A stretch of DNA of 20,316 nucleotides from Bacteroidales bacterium. GTDB lineage: Bacteria; Bacteroidota; Bacteroidia; Bacteroidales; P3. The position numbers and the translations under genes were made by a program. The first letter of the stretch is position 1, and every line of letters begins with the position of its first letter. A model generated the notes under the pieces. It was not told the DNA's origin. It was given only the letters and a program-made list of their open reading frames with translations, and did not search any database. This document shows, piece after piece, positions 1 through 7,889 of the stretch. Where the stretch lies: the NCBI GenBank assembly GCA_017545365.1, contig JAFWOP010000046.1, forward strand, positions 1 through 20,316. Direction: 5' to 3'.

Positions 1-2
1 GG

Positions 3-1076
3 CACACTAAAAGGCATCTCGTTGTGATTGAGTCGGACGATTGGGGGAGTATTCGCATGCCTTCGCGAGAAGTGTATGACGAATTTCTGCGTCGTGGCAT
101 ACGTGTGGACCGTGACCCTTATTGCCGCTACGACCGATTGGAAAGCCGCGAGGACATGTCACGTCTTTTCGAAGTGTTGGAATCTGTGAAAGACAGCCAG
201 GGGCACCCCGCCATTATCACTGCCAACACATTGACCGCCAACCCTGTGTTTGAAAAGATTGAAGCTTCTGGGTTCCAGCAGTATTTTTATGAGCCTTTTG
301 CCGAGACCTATCGCCGCGACCCTTCGTTCGAAGGCACTTGGGAGATGTGGCAGCAGGGGATGGCGGCAGGGGTGTTACGCCCTCAGTTCCACGGGCGTGA
401 ACATTTGAACGTAAAAAAGTGGCTCCACGTGCTGCAGGGGGGCGAGTCGGTGACGATGCAAGCGTTCCGGCTGGGTACCTTTGGCTTGACCCAATGGGTG
501 GATTCTTCTATTAAAGAATATTACATGGGGGCCTTCAACTCGGGACTAGACAAAGATATTGCTTACTACGAAGAGCTGCTCACTGAGGGGCTGGATATGT
601 TTGAGCGGGCATTCGGCTTCCGTTCCGAGTCTTTCATCGCCACCACCTATGAGTGGAGCCCCAAAATCGAGCCCTGCCTGGTGCAGCATGGTGTGAAATA
701 TATCCAGAGCACCGTGTTCCAAAAGATTCCTTTGGACGACGACACTACGGTGAAGTATGCACGCCACTGTTTTCAAGGCTCTAAGAGCCGCAGCGGACTT
801 GTGAGGCTGATGCGTAACTGCTTCTTCGAACCTTCGACCAAGCGGCAATTCGACTTTGTGGACGATTGTCTACATCGCATCGAGATTGCTTTCCGATGGG
901 GCAAAGCAGCCAACATCTGCTCCCACCGAGTCAACTTCATCGGTTCAATTCACCCCGAAAACACCGACCGCAACTTGCCCGAGCTGCGTAGGTTGCTGCA
1001 GGAGATTGTGAAACGGTGGCCCGACGTAGAGTTTATCTCGTCCGACCAACTGGGGCATATCATTACCGGCCGTTGA
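3..1076 (+). CDS. Polysaccharide deacetylase-family protein, 5' end missing
   Basis: The reading frame is open from the first base of the window, so the gene starts upstream; a GTG at 24 is in frame but lies inside the conserved block VVIESDDWGSIRMPS and is not credible as the start. This block, an FHGREHLN motif and a later SFIATTYEWSP segment are what I recall from Bacteroidetes proteins annotated as polysaccharide (de)acetylases, whose divergent NodB-like fold has ESDDW where classical enzymes have TFDDG. The expected role is trimming acyl groups from a surface or extracellular glycan, with Asp and His residues holding a metal. The gene ends 57 bases before a glycosyltransferase on the same strand, which supports a glycan-assembly operon. 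The family call is fairly safe; substrate and direction of the reaction are unknown. Confidence 0.75.
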   Translation, partial: HTKRHLVVIESDDWGSIRMPSREVYDEFLRRGIRVDRDPYCRYDRLESREDMSRLFEVLESVKDSQGHPAIITANTLTANPVFEKIEASGFQQYFYEPFAETYRRDPSFEGTWEMWQQGMAAGVLRPQFHGREHLNVKKWLHVLQGGESVTMQAFRLGTFGLTQWVDSSIKEYYMGAFNSGLDKDIAYYEELLTEGLDMFERAFGFRSESFIATTYEWSPKIEPCLVQHGVKYIQSTVFQKIPLDDDTTVKYARHCFQGSKSRSGLVRLMRNCFFEPSTKRQFDFVDDCLHRIEIAFRWGKAANICSHRVNFIGSIHPENTDRNLPELRRLLQEIVKRWPDVEFISSDQLGHIITGR

Positions 1077-1133
1077 CGACAACCAAACCCTTCTATCATC
1101 ATATTTCCATTAACACACTATCAATATTAACCA

Positions 1134-1961
1134 ATGAAACTATCTATCATCACCATCAACCGAAACAACGCCCAAGGGTTGAAGAAAACCATGCAAAGCG
1201 TGGTGGAACAAACCAGCACCGACATAGAATATATTGTGGTGGACGGAGCCAGCACCGATGAGAGTGTCGACATTATCAAAAGCTTTGCCGACCAACGTCT
1301 TATTCGCTGGGTCTCCGAACGGGACAACGGCATATACAATGCCATGAACAAAGGCATCGGCATGGCTCAGGGCGAATATGTGATGATTCTCAACTCTGGC
1401 GACTACCTTGCTACGCCTCAGGTGATTGAGCAGATGAACGACAAACTTGTTGCCAAGGGGAAGCCTGACATTCTCTACGGCAACATGATTAAAATATGGC
1501 CCGACGGTAAGACCCGCCGCGACTACCAACTGAGTGTGAACTACTCGTTGTTCGACTTCTACCAAAGCACCCTCAACCCCGACGGCACCTATATACGCCG
1601 CAGCCTATTTCATCAGTTCGGACCCTTCGACGAGACGATGAAGATATGCTCTGACTGGGCTTGGATGCTCAAAACCATAGGCTTGGGGGGCGTAAAGCCT
1701 TCGCGTGTGAACATCGACACCCTCTACTTCGACATGACCGGAGTGAGCGAGAGTGGCGAGCGCAGCCGCCAAACGATACAAAAGGAGCGCCGACAGGTTT
1801 TACAGCAGACACTTCCAGCCCCGGTTCTGGCTGACTACGACCGTTTCGCAGCCGACATCACCCTCATGCGCCGCATCCACCGCCACCCCTGGGCCTTCCG
1901 CCTAGTTCGCTTCCTCGAACGCTGCCTCTTCAAATACGAGAAATGGAAGGCCAAACGTTAA
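1134..1961 (+). CDS. Family 2 glycosyltransferase
   Basis: A 275-residue GT-A fold glycosyltransferase that should move a sugar from a nucleotide-sugar donor onto a growing glycan on the cytoplasmic side of the inner membrane. The N-terminus MKLSIITINRN is the usual first beta strand. VVDGASTD (residues 35-42) is the nucleotide-binding strand and loop, and DNGIYNAMNKGI (64-75) is the conserved block of the WcaA-like subgroup. NSGD (87-90) takes the place of the DXD metal site, and SDWAWML (173-179) is the likely catalytic-base region. No membrane segment is visible and the length is typical of short GT2 enzymes. It follows the deacetylase-family gene by 57 bases with no terminator between them, so co-transcription is likely. 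Donor and acceptor cannot be told from sequence. Confidence 0.88.
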   Translation: MKLSIITINRNNAQGLKKTMQSVVEQTSTDIEYIVVDGASTDESVDIIKSFADQRLIRWVSERDNGIYNAMNKGIGMAQGEYVMILNSGDYLATPQVIEQMNDKLVAKGKPDILYGNMIKIWPDGKTRRDYQLSVNYSLFDFYQSTLNPDGTYIRRSLFHQFGPFDETMKICSDWAWMLKTIGLGGVKPSRVNIDTLYFDMTGVSESGERSRQTIQKERRQVLQQTLPAPVLADYDRFAADITLMRRIHRHPWAFRLVRFLERCLFKYEKWKAKR

Positions 1962-2008
1962 AATGCGTCTCATTCACTTTTTTTTCTTCATAGTTCAAAA
2001 AAAAGACG

Positions 2009-2016
2009 TAATTTTG
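2009..2016 (+). promoter_or_regulatory. Bacteroidetes -7 box for the tnaA transcript
   Basis: TAATTTTG followed by CATT matches the TAnnTTTG -7 consensus of the Bacteroidetes primary sigma factor. The -33 region is only a T-rich run (around 1978-1988) and has no clean TTTG at 19 bases, so the promoter may need help. Transcription should begin near 2022-2024, leaving about 195 bases before tnaA. Confidence 0.6.
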
Positions 2017-2028
2017 CATTTCCAAAAT

Positions 2029-2121
2029 ATGAGTTCAAACAGTACACACATAAACCCTCGTAGTATTTTCTTAAACATTAAGAAAAGAGATGTTTATGAC
2101 TGTTTTGTGACCATGGAATGA
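2029..2121 (+). CDS. Candidate 30-codon leader ORF upstream of tnaA
   Basis: An ATG lies only about 5-7 bases after the predicted transcription start and opens a 30-codon frame that begins MSSNSTHINPRS and ends DCFVTME-stop. The TGA (2119-2121) falls in the upper stem of the terminator-like hairpin at 2109-2138, the geometry expected of a leader peptide whose translation could alter hairpin formation. It has no tryptophan codon, unlike E. coli TnaC, and one Cys codon close to the hairpin. It is very short, so chance is possible; the coincidence of start, stop and hairpin is the main argument. Confidence 0.4.
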   Translation: MSSNSTHINPRSIFLNIKKRDVYDCFVTME

Positions 2122-2150
2122 GCTTGCTCACCGTGGTCGTTTTGTTTTTG
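2109..2150 (+). terminator. Terminator-like hairpin inside the tnaA leader (attenuator candidate)
   Basis: GACCATGG (2109-2116) pairs with CCGTGGTC (2131-2138) over 8 bp including one G-U. TGAG (2119-2122) then pairs with CTCA (2127-2130) around a CTTG tetraloop. The stem is followed at once by GTTTTGTTTTTG. It sits between the mapped -7 box and the tnaA start with no other gene between, so it would end a short RNA of about 120 bases or act as a regulated attenuator. A second, weaker promoter downstream of the hairpin cannot be excluded (the TATTTTGG near 2170 misses the consensus by one base). Confidence 0.6.
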
Positions 2151-2218
2151 TCTTGAGGGCAAAAAGCATATTTTGGCAATCATTTTTTATCAAATAATCA
2201 TCAAAAAACATATTTATT

Positions 2219-3595
2219 ATGGAACTTCCATTTGCAGAAGCGTGGAAAATCAAAATGGTCGAACCCATTAAGAAATCCACCCGCGAACAGCGCGAAAAAT
2301 GGCTCGAAGAAGCCCACCAGAACATCTTTATGCTGAAGAGCGACTACGTCTACATCGACCTCCTGACCGACTCCGGCACCGGTGCCATGAGCGACCGTCA
2401 GTGGAGTGCCATGATGATGGGCGACGAGAGCTACGGCGGCGCCCGCTCGTTCTACCACATGAAGGACACCATCACCGAGATTACTGGTTTTGACTATGTC
2501 ATTCCCACTCACCAGGGTCGTGCAGCCGAGAACGTGCTGTTCAGCTACTTGGTGAAACCCGGCATGGTTGTGCCCGGCAACGCCCACTTCGACACCACCA
2601 AAGGCCACATTGAGAGCCGCAAGGCTTTCGCTATCGACGTCACCGTCCCCGAGGCTTACGACACCCAACTCGAAGTCCCCTTCAAAGGCAATGTCAGCCT
2701 TGAGAAATTGGAGAAGGTGCTGCAAGAGAACAAGGGCAATGTCCCCTTCATGGTTCTCACCGTCACCAACAACACCGTCGGCGGCCAGCCCGTCAGCATG
2801 AAGAACATCCGCGAGACCTGCGAGCTCTGCCACAAGTATGGCGTGCCCGTCAACATCGACAGCGCCCGCTTCATCGAGAACGCCTATTTCATCAAGACCC
2901 GCGAGGAAGGCTATGCCAACAAGAGCCTCCGCGAGATTGCCCGCGAGATGTTCAGCTATGCCGACAGCATGACCATGAGTGCCAAGAAGGACGGCCTCGT
3001 GAACATGGGTGGTTTCATCGCCACCAATAAGAAGGATTGGTACGAAGGCGCCAAGCTGTTCTGCATCCCCTTCGAGGGCTTCCTCACCTATGGCGGTATG
3101 AACGGCCGCGATATGGACGCCCTGGCCGTGGGTCTGAAAGAGAACATCGAGTTCGAGATGGTCGAGACCCGCATCAAGCAGGTTCAGTATCTGGCCGACA
3201 AGCTGGATGAGTATGGCATTCCTTACCAGCGTCCTGCCGGTGGTCACGCCATCTTTGTCGATGCCGACAAGATTCTCACCCAGATACCTAAAGAGGAATT
3301 CCCCGCCCAGACCCTCACCTGCGAGCTGTACCTCGAGGCCGGTATCCGCGCTTGCGAGATTGGCTACGTCTTGGCCGACCGCGACCCCGTGACCCGCGAG
3401 AACCGCTTTGGCGGCAACGACTTCGTACGCCTCTGCATCCCGCGCCGCGTCTACACCAACAACCACATGGACGTCATCGCCGCTGCCCTGAAGAACGTCT
3501 ACGACCGCCGCAACGAAATCAAACGCGGTCTGGAAATCACTTGGGAAGCCGAACTGATGCGCCACTTCACCTGCCAGTTCAAGCGCCTCGGTTAA
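2219..3595 (+). CDS. tnaA: Tryptophanase (tryptophan indole-lyase)
   Basis: A 458-residue PLP enzyme that splits L-tryptophan into indole, pyruvate and ammonia in the cytoplasm. The PLP lysine is Lys257 in MSAKKD, and the DSAR (214-217) and THQGR (97-101) cofactor-binding segments are in place. The close relative tyrosine phenol-lyase can be told apart at two positions. Asp125 (HFDTTKGH) matches E. coli TnaA Asp137, where the phenol-lyase has Thr. His449 (RHFT) matches TnaA His463, where it has Phe. Arg377 (AGIRACEIG) is the carboxylate-binding arginine. One oddity is THQGRAAE, where THQGRGAE is usual. Codon use is strongly biased toward C-ending codons, suggesting high expression. There is no Shine-Dalgarno sequence, as is normal here. 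It is monocistronic, with its own leader and a terminator 30 bases after the stop. No Trp permease is adjacent. Confidence 0.95.
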   Translation: MELPFAEAWKIKMVEPIKKSTREQREKWLEEAHQNIFMLKSDYVYIDLLTDSGTGAMSDRQWSAMMMGDESYGGARSFYHMKDTITEITGFDYVIPTHQGRAAENVLFSYLVKPGMVVPGNAHFDTTKGHIESRKAFAIDVTVPEAYDTQLEVPFKGNVSLEKLEKVLQENKGNVPFMVLTVTNNTVGGQPVSMKNIRETCELCHKYGVPVNIDSARFIENAYFIKTREEGYANKSLREIAREMFSYADSMTMSAKKDGLVNMGGFIATNKKDWYEGAKLFCIPFEGFLTYGGMNGRDMDALAVGLKENIEFEMVETRIKQVQYLADKLDEYGIPYQRPAGGHAIFVDADKILTQIPKEEFPAQTLTCELYLEAGIRACEIGYVLADRDPVTRENRFGGNDFVRLCIPRRVYTNNHMDVIAAALKNVYDRRNEIKRGLEITWEAELMRHFTCQFKRLG

Positions 3596-3624
3596 TAACC
3601 GCAACGCGACGAGTTAATAAGAAG

Positions 3625-3656
3625 AAAGCCCCGACCAGCGTGGTCAGGGCTTTTTT
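3625..3656. terminator. Intrinsic terminator between convergent tnaA and the luxR-type gene
   Basis: AAGCCC and GACCA pair with TGGTC and GGGCTT around a GCG loop, with one C/A mismatch, followed by TTTTTT on the plus strand. It ends tnaA transcription. The A/G-rich flank gives a weaker T tract on the minus strand, so it may also serve the convergent regulator gene, whose stop codon is only a few bases away. Confidence 0.85.
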
Positions 3657-3659
3657 ACA

Positions 3660-4427
3660 TTACATCACATTACTACTCATCACCGTGGCGAGGGCTTCGC
3701 TGATACTCTCCACACCCAGTTTGCGGAAAAGTTTCTTGCGGTGGTATTTCATCGTATCGGCTGTGCGGAAAAGGCGGGAGGCAATCTCTTCGGTGGTGTA
3801 GCCTTGCGCCGACATCATCAGCAATTGCTGTTCTGTTTCAGTAAGGACGATGGGCGTGCTGTCGTGCCATTTTCCATCAACCAATGAGTACTCTCGCACA
3901 TCGCGGTTGCCCACGATGCCATTGCCACATTCCGTCACACGCCACATCCTCACATTGCCGAAATGCTTGCGAGGCGAGAGCGAGAATGAGGCGAGGGCAA
4001 GCCACAGCTGTCCCTTGGAGTTGAGCGCCAGCGGCGTAAGGCGGTGGTTGACCATACGGCTACGACCGTTCTGCATAAAGTGGAAGTCGTAACTGATGAC
4101 AAACTCCATCTTGTTTGCCAAGTCTATCCGCGAGAACTCCTCAAAACCCGCACGGTTGATTTCGAGCAACATCGCTTGCTCCTCTTTTGGCACATAGTCG
4201 AGGTAGAGGGAGTATCCCATATCCTTCAGCCCCACAGGAGCGAGCATCGGGTTCTCCGATGAATAAAGAAAGTTGCGTTTGTGGTAGTCAATAATGTAGA
4301 TGCTGTTGGTGGTTGTCCGTGCGGCAGCAACCACGGCCTCAATCTTGGGCTGCACACGCTCGTAATCCTCCTCGGTGATGCCGTCCACACGTTTTTTGTC
4401 TATAAAGAAGTCGTTAATTTGAGGCAT
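3660..4427 (-). CDS. LuxR-family transcriptional regulator with N-terminal PAS-like sensor region
   Basis: A DNA-binding regulator. With the ATG at 4427 (MPQINDFF) it has 255 residues. Its C-terminus (about 194-252) is a LuxR/GerE helix-turn-helix: LTETEQQLL, then TTEEIASRL, then a recognition helix around TADTMKYHRKKLFRKLGV. The first ~150 residues (IYIIDYHKRNFLYSSENP onward) look like a PAS-type fold, a common arrangement in Bacteroidetes, and there is no receiver domain. An in-frame ATG at 4469 would add 14 hydrophobic residues (MQREIVIIIKIIAF); I prefer 4427 because MPQI(N/D)-type starts are usual and the region from 4440 outward looks regulatory. The gene is divergent from the outer-membrane receptor at 4663, with paired operator-like repeats between them, so it may control that receptor, itself, or both. 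The ligand is unknown. Confidence 0.8.
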   Translation of the reverse strand: MPQINDFFIDKKRVDGITEEDYERVQPKIEAVVAAARTTTNSIYIIDYHKRNFLYSSENPMLAPVGLKDMGYSLYLDYVPKEEQAMLLEINRAGFEEFSRIDLANKMEFVISYDFHFMQNGRSRMVNHRLTPLALNSKGQLWLALASFSLSPRKHFGNVRMWRVTECGNGIVGNRDVREYSLVDGKWHDSTPIVLTETEQQLLMMSAQGYTTEEIASRLFRTADTMKYHRKKLFRKLGVESISEALATVMSSNVM

Positions 4428-4481
4428 AAATGCTATTATCTTTATGATAATAACGATTTCACGCTGCATTTATTGCTGCCG

Positions 4482-4547
4482 CAACCCCTACCCTTTCGGG
4501 TAGTTTTTCATCAGTCATTATCTTATTACCCCTTCGGGTAGGGGTTG
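4482..4547. promoter_or_regulatory. Paired palindromic direct repeats in the divergent regulator/receptor intergenic region
   Basis: Two 15-base sequences, TACCCTTTCGGGTAG (4489-4503) and TACCCCTTCGGGTAG (4527-4541), differ at one base and lie 38 bases apart; each is a dyad, TACCC-N4-GGGTA. The outer flanks extend this to a perfect 12-base inverted repeat, CAACCCCTACCC (4482-4493) against GGGTAGGGGTTG (4536-4547). The right copy abuts the -33 position of the receptor promoter. Dyads like this are plausible sites for the dimeric LuxR-type regulator next door. The first copy followed by TTTTTC could alternatively form an RNA hairpin if transcribed. Confidence 0.6.
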
Positions 4548-4563
4548 ATTGTAAAGACGTTAG

Positions 4564-4571
4564 TACTTTTG
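4564..4571 (+). promoter_or_regulatory. -7 box for the outer-membrane receptor gene
   Basis: TACTTTTG followed by CAACG fits TAnnTTTG. No TTTG lies 19 bases upstream; the nearest match, GTTG at 4544-4547, is too close and falls within the right arm of the inverted repeat. A weak -33 element with an operator over it suggests a promoter that depends on an activator. The leader to the ATG at 4663 is about 85 bases. Confidence 0.6.
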
Positions 4572-4662
4572 CAACGCCAATTCGGAAAAAGCTGTCTTCC
4601 CGTAAGGCTGTAGTATTTTGCCGACTTAGGCGTTTATATGATACATTAAAACGAGATATACT

Positions 4663-7062
4663 ATGACGGAAAAAACGATTCTGATGACTATTCTGATGGC
4701 ATGTGCTGTCGGTGGGGCAAGAGCCCAACAACTGACTACCAAAGGGACACTGCAAGATGCCGCTTCGGGCGAGGCACTGCCCTACACAAACTGCGTGCTG
4801 CTGCGCGGGCAGGACAGCACCTTTGTTCAAGGAACCACCACCGATGCCTCGGGCCTATTCCGTTTCAGTCCTGTGGACACGGGCAGTTATCTGCTGCGTA
4901 TCTCTGCCATTGGCTATGAACCCTATTGGCAGCAAATCAGCATGCCACCCGACACGGCATTGGGCATAATCAGCCTATTCCATAGCGCCACAAATCTGCA
5001 AGCAGTGAGCGTCACCGCCCAGCGTCCTCTTTACAGCGCCGACGGCGAAAAGACCTTCTACCACGTGGAGGACGACCCCAGCGTGCAGACCGGCACGGCC
5101 AGCGACGCCCTGCAGAACGCTCCGGGGGTGGAGGTGGATGCCGAGGGCAACATCACCTATCGAGGCAAGACTGCTGTGGAGGTTTGGATCAACAACCGCC
5201 CTTCGAATATGGACGGCGAGGCACTGAAGCAGTACATCAAGACATTGCCAGCCTCCAGTATCAAGCGCATCGAGGTGCTGAGCAACCCATCGGCACGCTA
5301 CGGCACCAGCGGCAGCATTATCAACATCGTCACCGACGGCCGCAATCCTCTCAACCAACTGCTATCCGTCGGCTTCAAAGCCAGCACGGGCCCGCGCTTC
5401 TCGCCGTGGGTGAGCTATGTCTATAATAATGACAAGCTGAGTCTCAACCTCTACGGCAGTGCCTACTTCAACGACTTCAAGGTGGCCACTGAAAAGCACT
5501 CGCGGCTGCTGACCAGCGACAGCCTGCTCTCCTCGACCGAGGACTACACGGGCAATGAATTGCAGCGATCGAGAAACTACAACATCGGCGGCAAACTCGA
5601 CTACCACTTCGACGACCGCAACACCTTCTCGGCGTGGGCGTGGTTCTATCCCTCGTTCTTTAATATGGATGTGGACTTTGACGTGAGCCGAATAGAGTAC
5701 ATAAGCCATCCCGGCGACTACAGCTATCACTCCAATGTGGATGCACATCAGCATTACATCAGCGGCAACGTGGGTGCCTACTATCAGCACAAATTCGACA
5801 CCGCAGGACGCGAGATTGAGTTCAACTGGAACGGCGGCCTGACCAACGGGCTCAACGACCGCATCCGGCAGCGTCAATATGTCAACTTCCCAACATTGGA
5901 CTTCACTCGCCATAGCAATCTTGACCAGTGGGGAAGTAGAAACGGCCTTTATGTCAACTATACTCACCCATATAGTAAGAAGGGCAAGATTGAGGCTGGC
6001 GCGGAATTTCATTATAAGCCTAAGAATCAGATACATCACCTCAACACGCTTGCTGGTGGCATCTACCAGCGAGATTCCCTGCGCAGCTACATCTTTAACG
6101 ACCGCGAGACTGACCTGACTTTCTACCTCACTGTACAGCAGAAGATTGGTCAGCTGACCCTCAAAGGCGGCTTGCGCGGCGAGAATCAATGGCTGCAACG
6201 CAAACACAACATCGCGTCGTGCGACTTCGACAAGTACTATTTCGGACTTGTTCCCTCCATCCACGCCAGCTATGCCACCCAGAATAACCACAGCTTCACC
6301 TTGAGCTACACGCGCCGTTTCGAAACACCCGACATTGCCAAGCTCAGCCCATTCATCATCTATGCCGACGACAGCTATACCGTCGGCAACCCCGACCTGT
6401 GTTTAGACTACACCCATAAAGCCGAGGCGGGTTGGACTCACTACACCGACTGGGGTTCCGTCGGGGTTGAAGGCTACCTTAACCTTAGCACTGGCAATAT
6501 CGACAACGTCAGCGATGTGTCCTATAGTCCTTTCTTCGGACGAGTTGTGCAGATGGACACAGCCGTCAATGCAGGCAACGTGCGCATGAGCGGTGCCGAA
6601 ATGAACCTCACTTGGCGACCGCGCAAGTTTATGAACATCCGGCTCTATTTCAACGGCGGAGAAGTCTGGTACCGTATGCAGGTGCGTCCCGGCAAATGGG
6701 TGGAGGACGAAGTTTGGAGCTACATTGTGCGACTCAATATGAATGCAAAACTGTGGGGCAAAGTGGATGTGTTCGTTAACGGCAAGTTCTTCGGTCAGCA
6801 GATAGAGTTGCTGAGCCGTAATGAACCGTACTTCAACGTCGACTTCGGCCTCAGCACCGACCTCTTCGACCGCCACCTCTCGCTCTACTTCAAGGTCAAC
6901 GACCTCTTCCAGTCCTCCAACACGCACACCGTCTCCACCAACCCCTACTACACCGAAGACTATCGCTGGAGCTACAACAGCCGCTTCGTCAGCCTCGGCC
7001 TCACCTGGCGCATCGGCAAAATGGACCTCGAAAGCAAAGGCCGCCAAGGTGCCGCCTACTAA
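4663..7062 (+). CDS. TonB-dependent-receptor-like outer-membrane beta-barrel protein
   Basis: A 799-residue outer-membrane protein. Residues 1-21 form a signal peptide with probable cleavage after GARA. Residues 25-105 resemble the carboxypeptidase-regulatory-like beta-sandwich common at the N-terminus of Bacteroidetes receptors (GTTTDASGLFRFSPVDTG, GYEPY). Residues about 115-220 resemble a plug domain (SDALQNAPGVEVDAEGNITY, IKRIEVLSNPSARYGTSG). The rest is a barrel rich in aromatic, alternating strands ending in LGLTWRIG. At 799 residues it is shorter than SusC proteins (about 1,000), has no SusD partner alongside, and fits the outer-membrane barrel family 3 type better. No TonB box is obvious. 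It should import a compound or act in envelope function. It is divergent from the LuxR-type gene and closed by a strong terminator; the cargo is unknown. Confidence 0.85.
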   Translation: MTEKTILMTILMACAVGGARAQQLTTKGTLQDAASGEALPYTNCVLLRGQDSTFVQGTTTDASGLFRFSPVDTGSYLLRISAIGYEPYWQQISMPPDTALGIISLFHSATNLQAVSVTAQRPLYSADGEKTFYHVEDDPSVQTGTASDALQNAPGVEVDAEGNITYRGKTAVEVWINNRPSNMDGEALKQYIKTLPASSIKRIEVLSNPSARYGTSGSIINIVTDGRNPLNQLLSVGFKASTGPRFSPWVSYVYNNDKLSLNLYGSAYFNDFKVATEKHSRLLTSDSLLSSTEDYTGNELQRSRNYNIGGKLDYHFDDRNTFSAWAWFYPSFFNMDVDFDVSRIEYISHPGDYSYHSNVDAHQHYISGNVGAYYQHKFDTAGREIEFNWNGGLTNGLNDRIRQRQYVNFPTLDFTRHSNLDQWGSRNGLYVNYTHPYSKKGKIEAGAEFHYKPKNQIHHLNTLAGGIYQRDSLRSYIFNDRETDLTFYLTVQQKIGQLTLKGGLRGENQWLQRKHNIASCDFDKYYFGLVPSIHASYATQNNHSFTLSYTRRFETPDIAKLSPFIIYADDSYTVGNPDLCLDYTHKAEAGWTHYTDWGSVGVEGYLNLSTGNIDNVSDVSYSPFFGRVVQMDTAVNAGNVRMSGAEMNLTWRPRKFMNIRLYFNGGEVWYRMQVRPGKWVEDEVWSYIVRLNMNAKLWGKVDVFVNGKFFGQQIELLSRNEPYFNVDFGLSTDLFDRHLSLYFKVNDLFQSSNTHTVSTNPYYTEDYRWSYNSRFVSLGLTWRIGKMDLESKGRQGAAY

Positions 7063-7100
7063 AATTGCCTTGTAATTTGTTTTTTTCTTGTTGAGAACAC

Positions 7101-7134
7101 CTCCACACGGCCAATGGCTGTGTGGAGTTTCTTT
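7101..7134 (+). terminator. Intrinsic terminator after the receptor gene
   Basis: CTCCACAC (7101-7108) pairs with GTGTGGAG (7120-7127), extended inward by G-U and GCC/GGC pairs to a 12-bp stem with an AAT loop, and followed by TTTCTTTG. It lies about 40 bases after the receptor stop and separates it from the lipoprotein gene, which has its own -7 box. Confidence 0.85.
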
Positions 7135-7174
7135 GTGCTAAAAATACGATTCGCAACGTAAGCGAAAAAAGGTG

Positions 7175-7182
7175 TATCTTTG
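7175..7182 (+). promoter_or_regulatory. -7 box for the lipoprotein gene
   Basis: TATCTTTG followed by CATCG is a strong TAnnTTTG match, 25 bases before the ATG at 7208. The -33 position holds no clear TTTG. Confidence 0.7.
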
Positions 7183-7207
7183 CATCGTCATTCAATAAAA
7201 CAACAAG

Positions 7208-7804
7208 ATGAAAAACAGAATCATTTTTATTACGTTAGCCTCATTAATGGCATTGGCTGGCTGCAAGCAGAAACCCGTGGAAGACAAGTCTGCCTCGTTC
7301 GACTGGAACAATAGCGACAAGCTTGAATACACCATCGACTACACCGTTCTCTTCACCGCCGACCACGACAGCACGATACAGGTGACAGCAACTGGCAATT
7401 ACGGCAGCGTGAAGGTGACCCAAGAAGAATCGGAAAACCTGATTGATATTGACGGGAACCATGTAAAGAACACCTTTATCATACTTGAAGATTCCGTCCC
7501 GATGGGCAAAAGCATCACCTTGCAGTGTGGTGGCCTGACATACGGAGGAGGAAAGCCGGTATTCATGCATGTGCAGACCGTTGGCAGCGACGATATGGTC
7601 GAGATTCGACTCCCCGGCTGCGACGACTACTCGCTATATTCCATACGCGACAATATGTTCTACGAGCCTTACGACGAGCATAGTATCACCATTGGCGAAG
7701 GACAGCGATTCTCCATAGTCCTACCCGTCATGACCGAACTCAAATACCCCAAGGAGAAAGAAAGCCACAGCATCCAGATAGGCTTCACCGTTGCCGCTAT
7801 ATAA
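7208..7804 (+). CDS. Putative lipoprotein of unknown function
   Basis: A 198-residue protein with a type II signal peptide: MKNR, a hydrophobic stretch, then the lipobox LAGC with the lipidated cysteine at residue 19, followed by KQKPVEDK. The mature part has no membrane segment and a beta-rich pattern (LEYTIDYTVLF, IQVTATGNYGSVKVT, RFSIVLPVMTEL), suggesting one or two beta-sandwich domains anchored to a membrane facing the periplasm or the surface. I do not recognise the family. It is a single-gene unit with its own promoter and a terminator in front. The cobalamin riboswitch begins about 85 bases after its stop and so cannot control it in cis. Confidence 0.75.
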   Translation: MKNRIIFITLASLMALAGCKQKPVEDKSASFDWNNSDKLEYTIDYTVLFTADHDSTIQVTATGNYGSVKVTQEESENLIDIDGNHVKNTFIILEDSVPMGKSITLQCGGLTYGGGKPVFMHVQTVGSDDMVEIRLPGCDDYSLYSIRDNMFYEPYDEHSITIGEGQRFSIVLPVMTELKYPKEKESHSIQIGFTVAAI

Positions 7805-7889
7805 AAAATTATTATGCAGATTTGCAGTTCATTGCAAGAAAGCATCTATCCGTACAGTCTTCAGTGCAACAGTACATTGAATAACGATC

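Noticed and set aside
2219..3595. Tyrosine phenol-lyase as an alternative to tryptophanase
   Set aside because: Asp125 and His449 match tryptophanase; the phenol-lyase has Thr and Phe at these places.
2201..3604. A 467-codon open frame on the minus strand opposite tnaA
   Set aside because: It is the antisense shadow of a gene with strongly biased codons; the product is a low-complexity run of V, A, G, L and H with no domain, and it covers tnaA exactly.
5362..6291. Long minus-strand frame (309 codons) inside the receptor gene
   Set aside because: Antisense to a well-supported outer-membrane barrel gene; no domain, no promoter, composition explained by codon bias of the plus-strand gene.
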